NCBI RefSeq assembly: GCF_905220415.1
Contig: NC_059555.1
Coordinates: forward strand, 9,416,001 to 9,480,000
Reading direction: 5' to 3'
Length of the DNA: 64,000 bases
Source: Colias croceus
Taxonomy: Eukaryota; Arthropoda; Insecta; Lepidoptera; Pieridae
Under the pieces are notes generated by a model, which had not been told where the DNA came from, made no database searches, and saw only the letters and a program-made list of their open reading frames with translations. Positions 11,661 through 24,127 of the stretch are shown here, one piece after another (within the stretch, counting starts at the first letter, position 1; each line of letters opens with the position of its first letter). The position numbers were made by a program, and so were the translations under genes.

Positions 11661-14091
11661 ACTGTTTTTTTTATTTTCAATTTCGCATTATAAATTCATA
11701 GGTAAGTAGGTGTTTAATAATATAACTCTCGTGAATTTAATATTTATAACAACAAAACAAAACAATGCGATATATTTTTTCATATTTTCTTATCTGTTTG
11801 TCTGCTCTTTAACCTATCCAAAAAAGAGGTATAACAAAAGAACATAACACAATATACGACTGTCAGAAACAATATTTGTATTCAAAACATGTGAGGGAGA
11901 ACTAGATAGCCTCTGACCTTATGTTCTGTTATTATTAACGAGTATCTGATTTCGTTTGCACAATGTAGTGTTTATTTATACAAACTACGCCATTTGTGAG
12001 ATTTGAAACGGAGAGAAGAAGGAAAATTTAGGAATAATAAGCCAAAAATGGAGATTTTTTTTCCAAATTGGTTGGATTTGTTATAAATATGTCGATTCAA
12101 AAGTGCTTTTATAAGAAGATGTTCTTATCCACAATACGTAAAAAAGTTTTACAATGATGTTATTGATTGATGTATATTTTTAAGAAAAACAATCATCTGA
12201 ATATTCATATATTTAATATAATTATTTAATAAATCAATCTTTAATATTTATTTATTCAACTTATGTATAGTCTGTGGACTGTGGTATAGTCATTCAGAAG
12301 CGCTTTGGAATCGAAATTAAAAACCTACAGGTAACCTATATTGCCCTCCGTTTGATGAAATGTCACGTTGGAATATTGATGACTCTATTATATGATACCT
12401 ATTTATTATGAAGTAACCGCTCCTTTTTCATAAATAAATATTATAAACTGAACGTAATTTGGTATTCTTGTCCAATTTTTATTATGGAAGTGACTACTTA
12501 ATATCAAGCACAAATACTTTGCTTGCTCTGCCATTAAAAATTACTACAATTTAGACGGAGATTTAGACATTATCAAATTTATTTTCCTTAAAAAATCGAA
12601 GGAAAAGAACAGACAACTCTAGAAGTTTTCTTTTCAATTGAACTTTGAGTTTTTCAAGAGTCTAGTTCTTAAAAGGACTCGTTAAATTATATTCTTTGTG
12701 AACATTAACTTGCTTCTTTTACAAAAGTAATACCTCTAGCCATAAAATCATCTATTTGTAATTGAAATTCCCATCTTAAAGAACCAAATTGACAAAATCG
12801 TACCTGAGACAATTATTTAGATAAACATATTGTTTATCATTTTTTTTTTTTTTGTAATAAAAGCTATTCAATAAAATGCTGTTATTTATTAATAATAAAC
12901 ATATACCTACACAGTTATGCGAAAGTCACGGCCATGACCTTACGTGATATATCCTAATAATATGGCTTCTCATTACTTATCTGCTTAAATTATTTAAGTA
13001 ATCACCTATTAAAATAGTTTGTTACACGAAAACTTTGACGTATTTATGGATTATCTTTCTAAATGTCATTTGGTAATTATTTTTAAGCATTTATCATATT
13101 AATTTTTATACATCATAAAGTCGTAAATTAATTTTACGATGTCTTTTAATAATTTACATGAGTCGTAAATGTGTAAAATAACAAAATCAAAATATTTGTC
13201 TGATGAACTCATCTAGTATTGTGATGTCATTTTTAGTTATAAAAATAATAGCTGATAATGATTTTAAGAAAAAAGAAAATGTTAGCACTTATATTTTTTT
13301 ATTAAAAAAATAATGCACTATACAAGCATAATATATAGGTACCTACCGATATTTTTTTTCTATCAACCTCTTAACTATTAATATCCCTCACTATTTAATT
13401 TTTGCAGTGAAACGTAAAATTTCTAGGTCGTGCAATGGTACTACCGTCACGTCATGGAGCAAGGCGACGATTTTGGTATCTTTGAATCTTGCCAAAGAAT
13501 TTTACTTCTGACACGTGTGCTCGGCACACACGCAATTTTTTTTGTTAGTCAAATAAGTCAAAGGTATGAAAGAGTAGTTTCAAATGAACAAGAGGTATTT
13601 CTTGAAGTCCTAACAACACTCGTTACATTTTAATGACTTCGAGTTGAATCGAGAAAATGTAACTCGAAACTTCACAAAGCTTGCACATTCATTATTTTCC
13701 ATATTAAAAATAAAAGTTAGGAATTATGAGAGCAACAAGTTGAACTCAATTATCTTTGCACAACTTTATAACGATGCCCGTAGCTAATAAACTAAACAAG
13801 AAGTAAAAACAAATGCTCGAAAAATAATACGAAATATTCGCGCGTAAAATTGTAAAATTGCGCCATTTTGAATTTACTTTGACGCCACATAGTCTATTAA
13901 ATTTAAAAAGTTAAGCTAGACTAAATTGAAATATTTTAAGCAGGAATTTATTTTGCAGAAATTGCTTTCACTAAACCAAATTGTTTTATAATAAGTCGTT
14001 TCAATGAGCATCATAAAGATTCAACGCTTTTCCAATGTAAATTAAGTTTAGGGGTATAAAATGATAAGATAATATTGATGTGGCCTATTTA
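11661..14091. other. No gene recognised; one short repeat piece
   Basis: Long AT-rich stretch. Positions 13425-13535 carry a piece of the GAAGTGAAACTTC-associated repeat (TTTGAATCTTGCCAAAGAA, then an ACTTCTGACACGTGTGC segment) also seen at 42900 and, inverted, near 45000. The 67-codon frame that starts at 13430 overlaps this repeat and is not a gene. Confidence 0.5.
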
Positions 14092-14270
14092 ATCTATACT
14101 TAATATTATAAAACTGAAGAATTTGTTTAAGTATTTGTTTTTTGAACGCGCTAATGATGCGCGGTGTTAGATAACCTATTTATCGAGGAAGGCTTTAGGC
14201 TATATATCATCACGCTAAGACCAACAGGAGCGAAGCAACGCGCGTAAAACCGCGGGGCACAGCTAGTATA
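14092..14270 (-). mobile_element. Short interspersed element, subtype C
   Basis: An inverted copy: tail TTAATATTATAAAACTGAAG on the left, then GAACGCGCTAATGATGCGC, TATCGAGGAAGGCTTTAGGC and the head CCGCGGGGCACAGCTAGTA on the right. Confidence 0.8.
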
Positions 14271-14969
14271 TAATAAATAACAATAGATTATAAGTAATTA
14301 AACAAGATAGCTAATAATACAAGTTCCGTGAAATAAAAAGTATTTTCATCAAAAGAAACAAAGGAAATTCCTCAGTAATGTACCAAATTAAATTACACGA
14401 AACTAAATCGTTTTAGCAGGACAAATAATTACGAGTATCTATTTGATTTGGCTTTTTTTCTGGGAAATCTTCGATACATATTTTATTATAGAGAACTAAT
14501 TGTAATTAATTGAATGAAGGATACAGTTAGCTAATTGAACCAAAGTTTGTTGTTTAATTTCATAAATCATACCTTTGCTTTTTAATTTCGTAAGTATATT
14601 GTTTGATTTATATTTGAAGATTTGTGAACACATATTTAACATATTATATCTGCACTTAAATATATTTTAAGTAACACAAATATGTAACGCCATATGTAGG
14701 TGTTTATGAACTGAAGAAGGCGTGAGGTCAAAAAAATTATAATAGTTCTTAAAGTAAAGAAACGGCTAAGTCACATATAGTTAATAACTAAGGTAAATAA
14801 GGATTATATATATAAGGATTGTTAAGTTATTTTTTTTAACAGTTAAGATGTAGAGTTCGACGCTTGACTCTACATTATATCTGACAACTTTTTTAGAGTG
14901 CAAGAGAGTCATTGGCAATATTTTACATGAAAATGTGTTAGGCGTGATATAATATTATACATTATGATT

Positions 14970-15129
14970 AACTAGCGGTCCGCCCCGGCTTCGCCAGCTA
15001 TGTTCTTTCTTAGGGTTTAAAGATTGTCTGTGCCAAATTTCATCAAAATCGGTTGAGAGGTTTAAGCGGGAAAGCGTAACAGACAGACAGACAGAGTTAC
15101 TTTCGCATTTATAATATTAAGTAGGGATG
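14970..15129 (+). mobile_element. Short interspersed element, divergent subtype A
   Basis: Head ACTAGCGGTCCGCCCCGGCT; tail of GACA repeats, GAGTTACTTTCGCATTTATA and ATATTAAGTAGGGA. The middle (GTGCCAAATTTCATCAAAAT) differs from the other A copies, so this is a sub-lineage. Confidence 0.8.
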
Positions 15130-15333
15130 GATCACAAAACAAATTCTCCTACAACTTGATTAAACAATTCTTTCTCTTTCATTTTCATAAATAGAAAAAT
15201 TCTCATAAAGACGATCGAAGCGTGCTTGGTATTTTTTATTAACTCAAGAAACAAAGTTTAACTTTTCCAAAGGATATTCTACGCATACTTTGTTGATTAT
15301 TTTATCTTTTAACTCTTAATATTCACAACTGTT

Positions 15334-15510
15334 TTAGCCCGCGGCTTTTCCTTGCTTGACGTTATCTATACTCGTTTCTCATACTAATTTTCACCCTGTT
15401 TTTGCCTAAAAGTTCTGAGTTTGCGACAAAAAGTAGCCTTCCGGGCTCTTTCACAAAATCTTTACAAGTCGGTTCGTTTTATGTGAAAATGTAACAAATG
15501 AGCAGTAAAT
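15334..15510 (+). mobile_element. Interspersed element remnant
   Basis: It starts GCCCGCGGCTTTTCCTTGCT, continues with AAAAAGTAGCCTTCCGGGC and ends near a TATGTGAAAATGTAAC segment. It shares the general head and body layout of the short elements but has no clean tail. Confidence 0.5.
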
Positions 15511-15560
15511 CGTTCATCAAAACATACTTTTCAATGTACGGTACTGAAACATTGCTATTA

Positions 15561-15660
15561 ACCCATTGAGCCCCAAGCGGCCCGATCGGTCCCAGACACG
15601 ATAGATTTTCTATTGTATCTGTGGTTCCGGGGCCTGACTTATTAAAAATCATCATGATGA
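15561..15660 (+). repeat. CCGATCGG-hairpin repeat, copy 1
   Basis: CCCATTGAGCCCCAAGCGGC and CCGATCGG are followed by a small dyad around GATAGATTTTCTATTGTAT. The same order is found at 50892-50985 in the same orientation. Unclassified, about 100 bp, non-coding. Confidence 0.6.
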
Positions 15661-15860
15661 TGCATCTTTACGTAACTATAGCAACGTAAGCTTTGAAATT
15701 CCTTTGATATGACTGTATAGTACTGTTACAACTGGTTGAACGCACACAAACAAGAAATCTCTAACACATATTTAGACTATTAAGTATTCTGTGATATATA
15801 GGTACATAATATTAATTGTGTGCCCATACTTAATATAACATTATTATAATATAGTTACTG

Positions 15861-15975
15861 TAGAGTTTGTTTGCTTGAACGCGCTAATCTAAGAAACCAC
15901 GGATGCACTTTGAAAATGATTAGTCCATTTATCAAGCAATGGCTAGTATTACTAGTTGTGCCCCGCGGTTTTATA
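15861..15975. mobile_element. Two subtype C remnants
   Basis: GAACGCGCTAATCTAAGAAA and CCATTTATCAAGCAATGGCT are the eroded minus-oriented tail half of a subtype C element. At 15950-15973 the plus-oriented head ACTAGTTGTGCCCCGCGGTT starts another copy that is cut off. Confidence 0.55.
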
Positions 15976-16296
15976 AGATCTGTAAAACATCATAGTATTT
16001 GAACATTAGGTTCCACCCACACATAAGTATATATTACCTATGCTCACACACACCAATAGAGTGACCTTTAATGTTTAGTTTAGCTTCCGTAAAACGAAAC
16101 ATATTATGTTAATTCTTTTAACAAAGGTCTGGTATTTTCAAAATATAATAAATTACTTACAATTCTCACGTTGTGCATTTAAAATATACACAAAAACATA
16201 ATGTGGAGACTAACTAGCGGACACTACTAATTTAAATATATTTCGCATAATATATGCATACATATTTATAAGTCAATTATATAAGTTTTATAGACA

Positions 16297-16503
16297 ACTA
16301 GCTTTCCGCTTGTCAGAAAACCCGCATATTTCCCGTTCCCGTGGGATTTTCGGGATAAAACCTATCCTATGTGTTAATCCAAGTTACCCTCTATATGTGT
16401 GCTTAATTTCATTGTAATCGGTTTAGTAGTATTTGCGTGAAAGAGTAACAAACACACACACACACATCCTCTCAAACTTTCGAATTTATAATATTAGTAG
16501 GAT
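16297..16503 (+). mobile_element. Short interspersed element, subtype B
   Basis: The head ACTAGCTTTCCGCTTGTCAG is followed by TTCCCGTTCCCGTGGGATTT, CCTATCCTATGTGTTAATCC, an AATCGGTTTAGTAG word, a CA microsatellite and the tail TTTATAATATTAGTAGGAT. Other copies: 46191-46394 and 62031-62247 (both inverted) and a degraded one at 9290-9475. Confidence 0.85.
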
Positions 16504-17345
16504 TTTAAACACTTTAATAAATCAAAGTTTTTTTATTCATTAAATGAAACATGACTCAAATACCTACTTATTCTAACAATTAGCACAAAACAAGGCCATT
16601 CTGTATAAATAGATTTAATTGATAAACAAACATCCGGACAGACGTAACTAAATAATGCATTAGTTTACTTAGACTCTACTTATTACCTATTTGTAGCATA
16701 CATTAGACCTTACTTAAGTAGACGGAGCAAGTAATTGATTTATACTCTGTAACATTATCAATATCAGTTTAATATTACTTTTAGGAAAGTTATATTATTT
16801 TCTCCGTTTAAAATGATTGAACAATTAAAAAAAATTGTGGGTTGGTAAACAGGTCCTTTGTCAAAATAATTTTTTGACTACATTTATGCATCTAAAGCTG
16901 AAAAAATTGTATATTGCCTCATCGTAAGTCCACCATGTACCTACCAAATATTATACGCAGGTGAAGTCGCGAGCGGAAAGCTAGTACAACATAAATATCT
17001 TATTTATGATGAAAAGTCATCTAACTATCTATGCATAACATTAACAAATTACCAAAGCAGTGCTTATAACCGAACAATAATAAATATTTAATAAATAGTA
17101 ATTAATTTCGCCAAAGAGACAATGTAAAGCCCTTAATACAACTAAACTAATCAAGTAAATCAAGCAAATAATACAGAAATGATATCAAAAACAATCTCCC
17201 GAACAACTGAAGTATGTATTACAAATAGACGAAATTATCCGACTAATAGGAAATACTCATTAACTTGTAAAGGAAACTATATTTATGACACGTAATTATT
17301 ACTTTGGTAAGGGTATTACAATCTTATAAGTAAGAACGATATTTC
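16504..17345. other. No gene or repeat recognised
   Basis: AT-rich sequence; a fragment near 16955-16985 (GGTGAAGTCGCGAGCGGAAAG) is the end of an eroded interspersed element. Confidence 0.5.
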
Positions 17346-17348
17346 TTA

Positions 17349-17539
17349 GGCCGGTTGCAGAGCTTCACCGACCATCAGTGCGTACGTCAGTCGCGCTTGT
17401 CATATGTATGGAAATTCATAAAACTGTTCATAGCTAGACCGACCATACACACGCGTATTTCCATACACTAACATAATATAATAAATGACAAGCGCGACTG
17501 ACGTACGCACTGATGGTCGGTGAAGCTCTGCAACCAGCC
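17349..17539. mobile_element. MITE with long inverted repeats (family 2, copy 2)
   Basis: The ends (left GGCCGGTTGCAGAGCTTCAC) are complementary over about 55 bp, and the sequence matches 4332-4539. TTA flanks both sides (17346-17348 and 17540-17542), giving a clean 3-bp target duplication. The 191-bp element is non-coding. Confidence 0.9.
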
Positions 17540-17542
17540 TTA

Positions 17543-18916
17543 TCATTTGTTCCTCTATTTTCTTGTATGAGATCATAGCTGTACAGTGTTTTTTTTCTTA
17601 TCTGTAAAAAGTTTAAAATAGCACAGATTATATATTTGAGGTTTGGTGGTTTTAGATTAATAATAATTGTTAAACAGTTGTTATAATTATTTACAAAGTT
17701 AATTTGTTTCAAAATTAAGTATGTACGGAATATAATGAAGATTTTATCTTTGGAATTGTTAAAGTCGCACGTTTCTTAATTTTGGACATAAAAAGTTCAA
17801 TTTCACTTTACAGATATTTTATTCGATTTAAAATGTGTTCATTTGCTGTATGTTGCTGAATATTTTTCTTATTAATTTATTTTTCGATTGTATACTCAAA
17901 ATACTATTAAGTACTTACTTAAATTCTACACACAAAGATTTATAATCGCTTTGAAACGCAATTCAAATTTTATTCACGAACATTTACAAAATTTAAAAAC
18001 CCGCTAAACCCTGTTTATTCCTAGTAAACAGTAAAATTTCAAAGCAGCGTAGTTTTTAAAGTGAAAAAGAAATGTAGGTACACAAGGCTAGATAAATACA
18101 AGGTTTTCCTTCGCTCTTCAAAGACTCAATCCTGCACAAACCGCGGGCTTCAGGGATGTCACCTTGTTAATTTATTTGTTTATTTTCATGTGAATTATAA
18201 AAGAGAGTCCTTACTCCTTACGATGTTACAACTGAAGCTATTGTAGAAACCTAGGGTTTTGCAAAGTGTTAAAAATTTGATAATATAGAGATTTAATTCA
18301 CATCAAGATATCTTGTGACTTTTAGTTTATGCACATTAAGGAGAAGAAGTTGTGAAAGATGAGCAAGCATGAAGCAAGGGATATGAGTGCTTATCGCCCG
18401 TTGGGCAATTTCACGTCTTACGAGAAAAATTGACGTTTAATAATTAAAAGGGTCTAGTTTAATATTTTGAAACTATTGCATTTGATTAGAATTAATTAAT
18501 CATTTTAAACAGTTCAGATTCTTTATACGAAAATATCTAAAGCCGTATTACTTAGTTGTAGTAAAACAGTTGGCAACCCTAGCACCCCTTTTCAAATAAC
18601 TCCAGAAAACTTACTTCATTCGACGCTACAAAATGTATAAATTGAAACTAAAATTAACACCTTCCTTACAACTCCAAATTACTGATCGAAATGAAGCCAT
18701 TAATGTAAAACAATTTTAAATTAACATTTAATATTTATAAACATGTTCACGCTTGTCATCAGTTATAATGAATTTCAATATTTGAACAGTTCCCGTGTGA
18801 AGTTTCACGCCTGGCTGGTTTTAATTTAATTATTTGGGAGGATATTTACGATATGCATGATATAACCTCAGTTTCCTAGTTTCTTTTTTCATAGTTAAAT
18901 CACTATGGGAATTCTT
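17543..18916. other. No gene or repeat recognised
   Basis: AT-rich sequence. The 61-codon frame at 18061-18246 has no recognisable similarity or splice context. Confidence 0.5.
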
Positions 18917-19975
18917 TCAAACTCAAACTCAAACACAAACATTCATTTATTCAATTAGACTACTATTTAGTAGCACTTTCGAATCGTCATTAAGTACATA
19001 ATTATTTTAACATTTACCACCGATTCGGAAAGCAGTGATCTATGGAGAAGAATCGGCAAGAAACTCCATAGTTGCTCTTTTAAAATCATGTAAATATTAC
19101 AATATATGAAACTTATATCTAACTACATAATATATCATAATATGCCAATGAACTGTCTTGTGGTTTTTACGCGACAACCCTCCATGGGTTTTTATCGTCC
19201 ATATATTCCTGAATATTGTAGTACGCTCTCTGAACTAATACATTTTTTATATAAGTTTTAAATTTAGAACTACTAAACTCTTTAATATTGTGAGGAATTC
19301 TATTGTAAAAGCGTATACCTTGACCCATAAATGAATTTTTAACTTTAGCTAATCGGAAAAATGGCATTTCAATTCTATTCCTGTTCCTTGTGCCATAATC
19401 GTGTCTATCTCCTACTCTTGTGTGTAAGTCGGAGCTTTTGTGTACATGCAAAATATTATTAAATATATACTGTGATGGTACAGTAAGGATACCAGTATTC
19501 TTAAAATGATCTCTTAGTGAATCCCGAGCACGTAAATTATATATAGAGCGAATGGCTCTTTTCTGTAAGATAAATATAGTTTCTATATCTGCAGCCCTGC
19601 CCCACAGTAGAATTCCATAGGACATAATGCTATGAAAGTAGCTGAAATAAACCAGTCTAGCCGTATCTTCATCGGTGAGTTGCCTTATTTTTCGGACTGC
19701 ATATGTAGCTGAACTGAGCTTACCTGCAGCGGTGTTGACATGGGCTCCCCACTGTAGTTTCTCGTCCAATGTTAACCCTAGAAATACAGTAGACTCAGTA
19801 GGATGCAATACCGCCCCGTTCAAGGTAATATCTCTGTTCAACTTTTTTACGTTAGGAAGTAAAAATTCAACACAAGTGGTTTTTTTGGCATTTAATAATA
19901 AATTATTGGCATTAAACCATTCAGATATGTGTAAAGACTTTCAGACTCCAATTGTGATTTTTAGCTCTATCTAAT
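18917..19975 (-). mobile_element. 5'-truncated LINE, Jockey/CR1 group
   Basis: The 3' end is at 18917, marked by a TCAAAC repeat (TTTGAG on the element strand). The UTR contains CACCGATTCGGAAAGCAGTG and AGAATCGGCAAGAAACTCCA. The RT C-terminal region lies at 19167-19841. The same 3' end recurs at 48238-48549, 50089-50332 and 58529-58734, always on the minus strand and always 5'-truncated, the normal product of incomplete target-primed reverse transcription. Confidence 0.9.
19167..19904 (-). pseudogene. LINE reverse transcriptase, C-terminal fragment
   Basis: The frame covers the region downstream of the RT catalytic core. It begins with a WFNANNLLLNAKKT motif (the conserved W...N.LxLN..K block after the catalytic aspartates) read upstream of the first possible start, continues through the thumb-like KIRQLTDEDTARLVYF segment and ends in the conserved C-terminal RFYNRIPHNIKEF region. 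The YADD-type catalytic box and the endonuclease are absent, and just upstream the frame is interrupted by a stop. It is a dead 5'-truncated copy. The family is a Jockey/CR1-type LINE; the exact clade is not assignable by eye. Confidence 0.88.
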
Positions 19976-20014
19976 TACCACACAAGACCGGTTAATTTAA
20001 AAACACTTATTTTA

Positions 20015-20224
20015 TACTAGTTGCGCTTCGCGGTTCACCCCCGTGGCTCCGCTCTTGTTGATCTCAGCGTAATGTTATAACCACCTTCCTCGATAAATAT
20101 AGGCTATATTATGCTTATACATATAACACCGAAATAATTTTTCAAATCGGACCAGTAGTTCCTGAGATTAGCGCGTTCAAACAAACAAACAAACTCTTCA
20201 GCTTTATTATATTAGTATCTATAG
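20015..20224 (+). mobile_element. Short interspersed element, subtype C
   Basis: Head ACTAGTTGCGCTTCGCGGTT; body CAAATCGGACCAGTAGTTCC, GAGATTAGCGCGTTCAAAC, an ACAA repeat; tail CTTCAGCTTTATTATATTAG. It is a nearly complete copy. Confidence 0.85.
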
Positions 20225-21120
20225 ATTTATATAGATAAACATAACAAATAAGATGAGTTAGCAACAAATGAAAGAGCTCTATTAAAAACTTTAAATCGTT
20301 TCAAAGCGAGCGTCTTGTGTAGAAAAACTAGATTAAAAACATAAAACATTAAAAGGTAAGAATTGAACTAAGCTTACATTATACAGGATGTCTAAAAATA
20401 CCACTAAAATAACGTTATTACTGAGACAATAGATTTCAACTTGTTCAACCTTTTGTAAGTTGTATTTTATCTTTTATTACATGACATTTCAATTTTCATT
20501 TCTGTATTTTTAGCGTTGAAGTTTCTCTGTCGGAGAAGTTAAAACCTTTTCAGATACTAAAGTTTGAAATAAATGAAATATAGACAAAGAAATATATTTA
20601 ATTTTAACATTTAAAACAAATAGTTCAAAATAAAATAAATTAAGATACACGTGTCTCCAAGTATCATGAAATTAAAACCATTTTTACAAATAAAATTCCA
20701 AGTAGGTACGAACTCCACAAAGCAATGACAAAAACAACTGTCCTCTCGTAACTATAAACAACAGCCGACACAGTAAACACCCTGTGCAGTGTACACTAAC
20801 TAATTAAATTCGAGGAGTTTCTGCAAAGTACGTGTGACCTTTGAGCTTAGCGCCATCTTTTTTATCAATTAACCCTTTTGTCCTAGTTTCCACAAGCCTG
20901 GGAACACTATTTTTATTCGTAATTTTTATGTATGTAAATTTATGTTATACTTTTTTCCATTATGCTTGGTTTGTATTCTGCATGAAAAGTATCTTTGTAA
21001 AGCTCTGCTAGTGAAAATAATTTATATTTGTGTAAAATGCAAATATACTAAGAAAAATATATCCTTTGTCATCCTTGAATTTAAATTTGAATTATATAGC
21101 TTTGAATTCGTCTACTTATA
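20225..21120. other. No gene or repeat recognised
   Basis: AT-rich sequence. GC rises slightly at 20740-20900, without open frames of interest. Confidence 0.5.
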
Positions 21121-21322
21121 ATCTATATATATATAAAACTCAAAGGTGACTGATATAGTGATCTATCAACGCACAGCCCAAACCACTGGACGTATAGGGC
21201 TGAATTTTGGCATGCAGGTAGATGTCATAACGTACGCGTCCCCTAAGAAAGGATTTCCCGAAATTCCTGTGGGAACGGGGAAAAACGGGGATGCACGTAC
21301 AAAGTCGTGGGCGGAAGCTAGT
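21121..21322 (-). mobile_element. Short interspersed element, subtype E, copy 2
   Basis: It is the same as 5843-6040, including the TA-rich start, the GGCATGCAGGTAGATGT word, GGAACGGGGAAAAACGGGG and the end GGGCGGAAGCTAGT. The short frames on both strands here are within the repeat and are not genes. Confidence 0.85.
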
Positions 21323-21627
21323 TTAACATAAAGCGATACAATATGCAAGGATTTATCTAATGTGTAAATCACGATTTATTTATTCTGCCTAATGCTAGGA
21401 ACGTGCCCGCGGTGCTAAATAACTCATCGTGATTATTCATGTGACAAACAAACATACTAAACGTTTGCGAAGTAAATTATTACGAGATTACGAGCAATAT
21501 AAAAATTTGTATCTGTTTATTAGGTGTGAAACTCTATAATTTTATTCGAAGCATATTTCTTAGTAGAATAAGCGAAATTATATTTTTAACACCGTTTCAC
21601 ATACATTAAATATTTATATTATTTACT

Positions 21628-21668
21628 AGCTGTGCCCGCGACTTCGTCCGCGTGGAATAGCGACTGCA
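21628..21668 (+). mobile_element. Interspersed element head fragment
   Basis: ACTAGCTGTGCCCGCGACTT and CGTCCGCGTGGAATAGC form a truncated head of another related element. Confidence 0.6.
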
Positions 21669-21769
21669 TAGTATTTACTACTTTACATACAATTATTTAG
21701 TAAACACGTACTACCATAAACAATTCAAAGAATTGTTAAAAGAATTTATTACTAATCTAAGCTAAAAAA

Positions 21770-22403
21770 CTTACTTACTTTCCGGAAATCCGGGGCATTC
21801 TCCGGGGATATCCGGAAAATGCCTGTAAAATATCTGGAAAATCCCCCGGAAAATGTGTGAAAATGTCCGGGAAATACCCGGAAAATGTCCGGAAAATGTG
21901 CGAAAATGTTCGGGAAAAGCGTGGAAATTGCCCGGAAAATGCCTGAGAGATGCCCGGAAAATTCCCGGAAAATATTAAAAAAATGCGTGAAAATGTCCGG
22001 AAAAAGCGTGGAAAATGCCTGGAAAATTCCCGGAAAATGTCCGGAAAATTCTCGGAAAATATCCGGAAAATGCGTGAAAATGTCCGGAAAAAGCGTGGAA
22101 AATGCCACTTCAAATTTGCGAAGTAATTAAAGCAGACAACCAAAAAAAGAAAAAGAAAGCTAAAATCTTTCATAATAAATGTATAGTATATGGGATATTC
22201 ATATTTCATATGTACTTAATGTATGGGAGGGTTTAAAGATAATTTTTTTAGATATTTTTCGATTTATTTAAAAAAATGATTACGGCCATTTTACTCATTA
22301 GGTTTAAGTACTTTCGATATCAGTTTAAAGTTTTTTGTTATCAGCTGTAATACTTACAAAAAATAATCGCCTGTGCACACTTAACGATTACCACCCTGTA
22401 TAT
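21770..22403 (+). mobile_element. Minisatellite-carrying element, copy B
   Basis: A CCGGAAAATG minisatellite (21780-22106) is followed by a unique flank (22107-22400) ending in GCACACTTAACGATTACCACCCTGTA. The flank is shared, inverted, with 34034-34310, where it again abuts the minisatellite, and in part with 1825-1974. The array and flank therefore moved together as one element. It is non-coding; the class (Helitron-like, or a TIR element with one end lost) is undetermined. Confidence 0.75.
21780..22106. repeat. CCGGAAAATG minisatellite array
   Basis: Basic units of about 14-17 bp (CCGGAAAATGCCTGGAAAAT and variants with GCGTGAAAATGT) are arranged in larger blocks. Frames stay open on both strands because many units are multiples of three and lack stops. 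These apparent proteins (FPGHF, GKCPENS patterns) are artefacts. Confidence 0.95.
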
Positions 22404-24127
22404 GAATGCCTTAGCAAATGTTCGCCGTGATTATTTAAATGATCATAATTTTTTTTATTAATGAATATAATTGACATGAAATATACACTTAATGACAAAA
22501 AAAAAATTAACTACACTTTTGGGTTCGGGATCAATTTAATAATACCTGCTAATTTTTTTTACATATTTTCATTGTATAAAATCGTAACATAATTTCATTT
22601 ATGTATTGGTCTATTAACACATAGATAATAATATCTTCCCAAGGTACTAAATTTTAATAAAAAAGTTGTTTTTGTTATTTATATCTAAAGAGGAGCTTTT
22701 TTAATAGACAGAAATAAACATTAAATTTTTATAAGTTTTATGGACGCTGAATGTAATGCAAATGGGCAAATATTAAAAGTAAAATTAGGTATTTAAAATA
22801 AATAAATGAAACAACTACCTATGTACCAATTACAGAAAAAATTCTTTTTCGGTTGAAAATTGCTGGATCATGAGTATAATTCTTTATCTCTTACCTTGGG
22901 CAGTCTGGAAGAGATCGCTAGTAAGCTAGGGATAAGACCGCCTTATGTTATTATACATACCGTGTTAATCCATTTGGTATGATTGTAAATATTTTACTTG
23001 GTATAGTACGTATATTAAATTCATAAATAATATGTACTCTGATCCCAGTACGATCTGTACCGCGATAGCCATAACGATAATAAAACACTCAGATAACAGT
23101 ACCTAAAGCACGAATAAAAATCATACTTGTAAAGTAGTTGTGAGTGCAATATTTACGTTTCAAAATAACATTTTTTTATGGTACTAAAACGTAGGTAGAT
23201 TCTCACGCTGATACGTGGTTGGCTGCCCCTTCTCTCACTCCCGAAAAATATCCTATAAAATTACCCAAGATTCTTCCAATGATTGTACCATACGTTGGAC
23301 ATAAACTTTAGTCAACAATTGACCACGCGCAAGGATACTAATTTCTACTACATCCTCACGCAAATCGTCAATTTTTATGAACATTGAATCTGTAAATAAA
23401 AAAAATCAAAAGATAACTTTACCTAATTTAATTAAAAAGCTACTAACAAATAAAATTCTATCAAGAACTAAAGTGACCTTTGGGCGTTTAATAGTCTTGT
23501 AAAAGTTATACATAAAAATAAAATTTCATCATTTTCTTATTTTGTCATAACTTCAATTCTAATTAAAAACATGAGTCTAACTATATAATTATAAAGAATA
23601 AATATAAAAGCTTCAACTTACCTTTTGTGGGAACGCAAGAAGGATTTTTAAAAATGTCACCAATGAACACAATCTACTATTACCAATATTAACTGTTAAT
23701 GGTGTCTTGTTTGACATCAAATAATAAACATCTACCCTCACTTGTAAAATTTTATTTAGTATATTCACATAAAATATAAGCACCTGAAGTGAACTCTGGG
23801 AAGACATGGGTTAAAAAGTTAAATAAATAAGTACAAATAAAAAACCCCACCAACATCATAATATTTAATTTTAAATTATAAATTTGCAAGAAGCGTTAAA
23901 TATGTAAATTGATTTGATTTTAATGAAGTCTCATAGATGGCGCTGTTTCAAATTTGTCTTTATACTACTAAGATTCATTAAACTGTTTCTCTGCCAAAAT
24001 TACGTAAATGACGTAGTTTTTATAGTGTAAAGCTAGAAAATAGCGTGGCTTACCCAAAAACAACATTTAAACATGAGTCTTTAGAATGTACGCTGTGTAA
24101 TACACGGAATACGTAAGAAAAATAAAG
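22404..24127. other. No gene; LINE 3' fragment inside
   Basis: AT-rich sequence. At 22898-23045 there is a LINE 3' end fragment (CTGGAAGAGATCGCTAGTAA followed by GATAAGACCGCC) related to 9484-9615. The rest is unrecognised. Confidence 0.5.
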
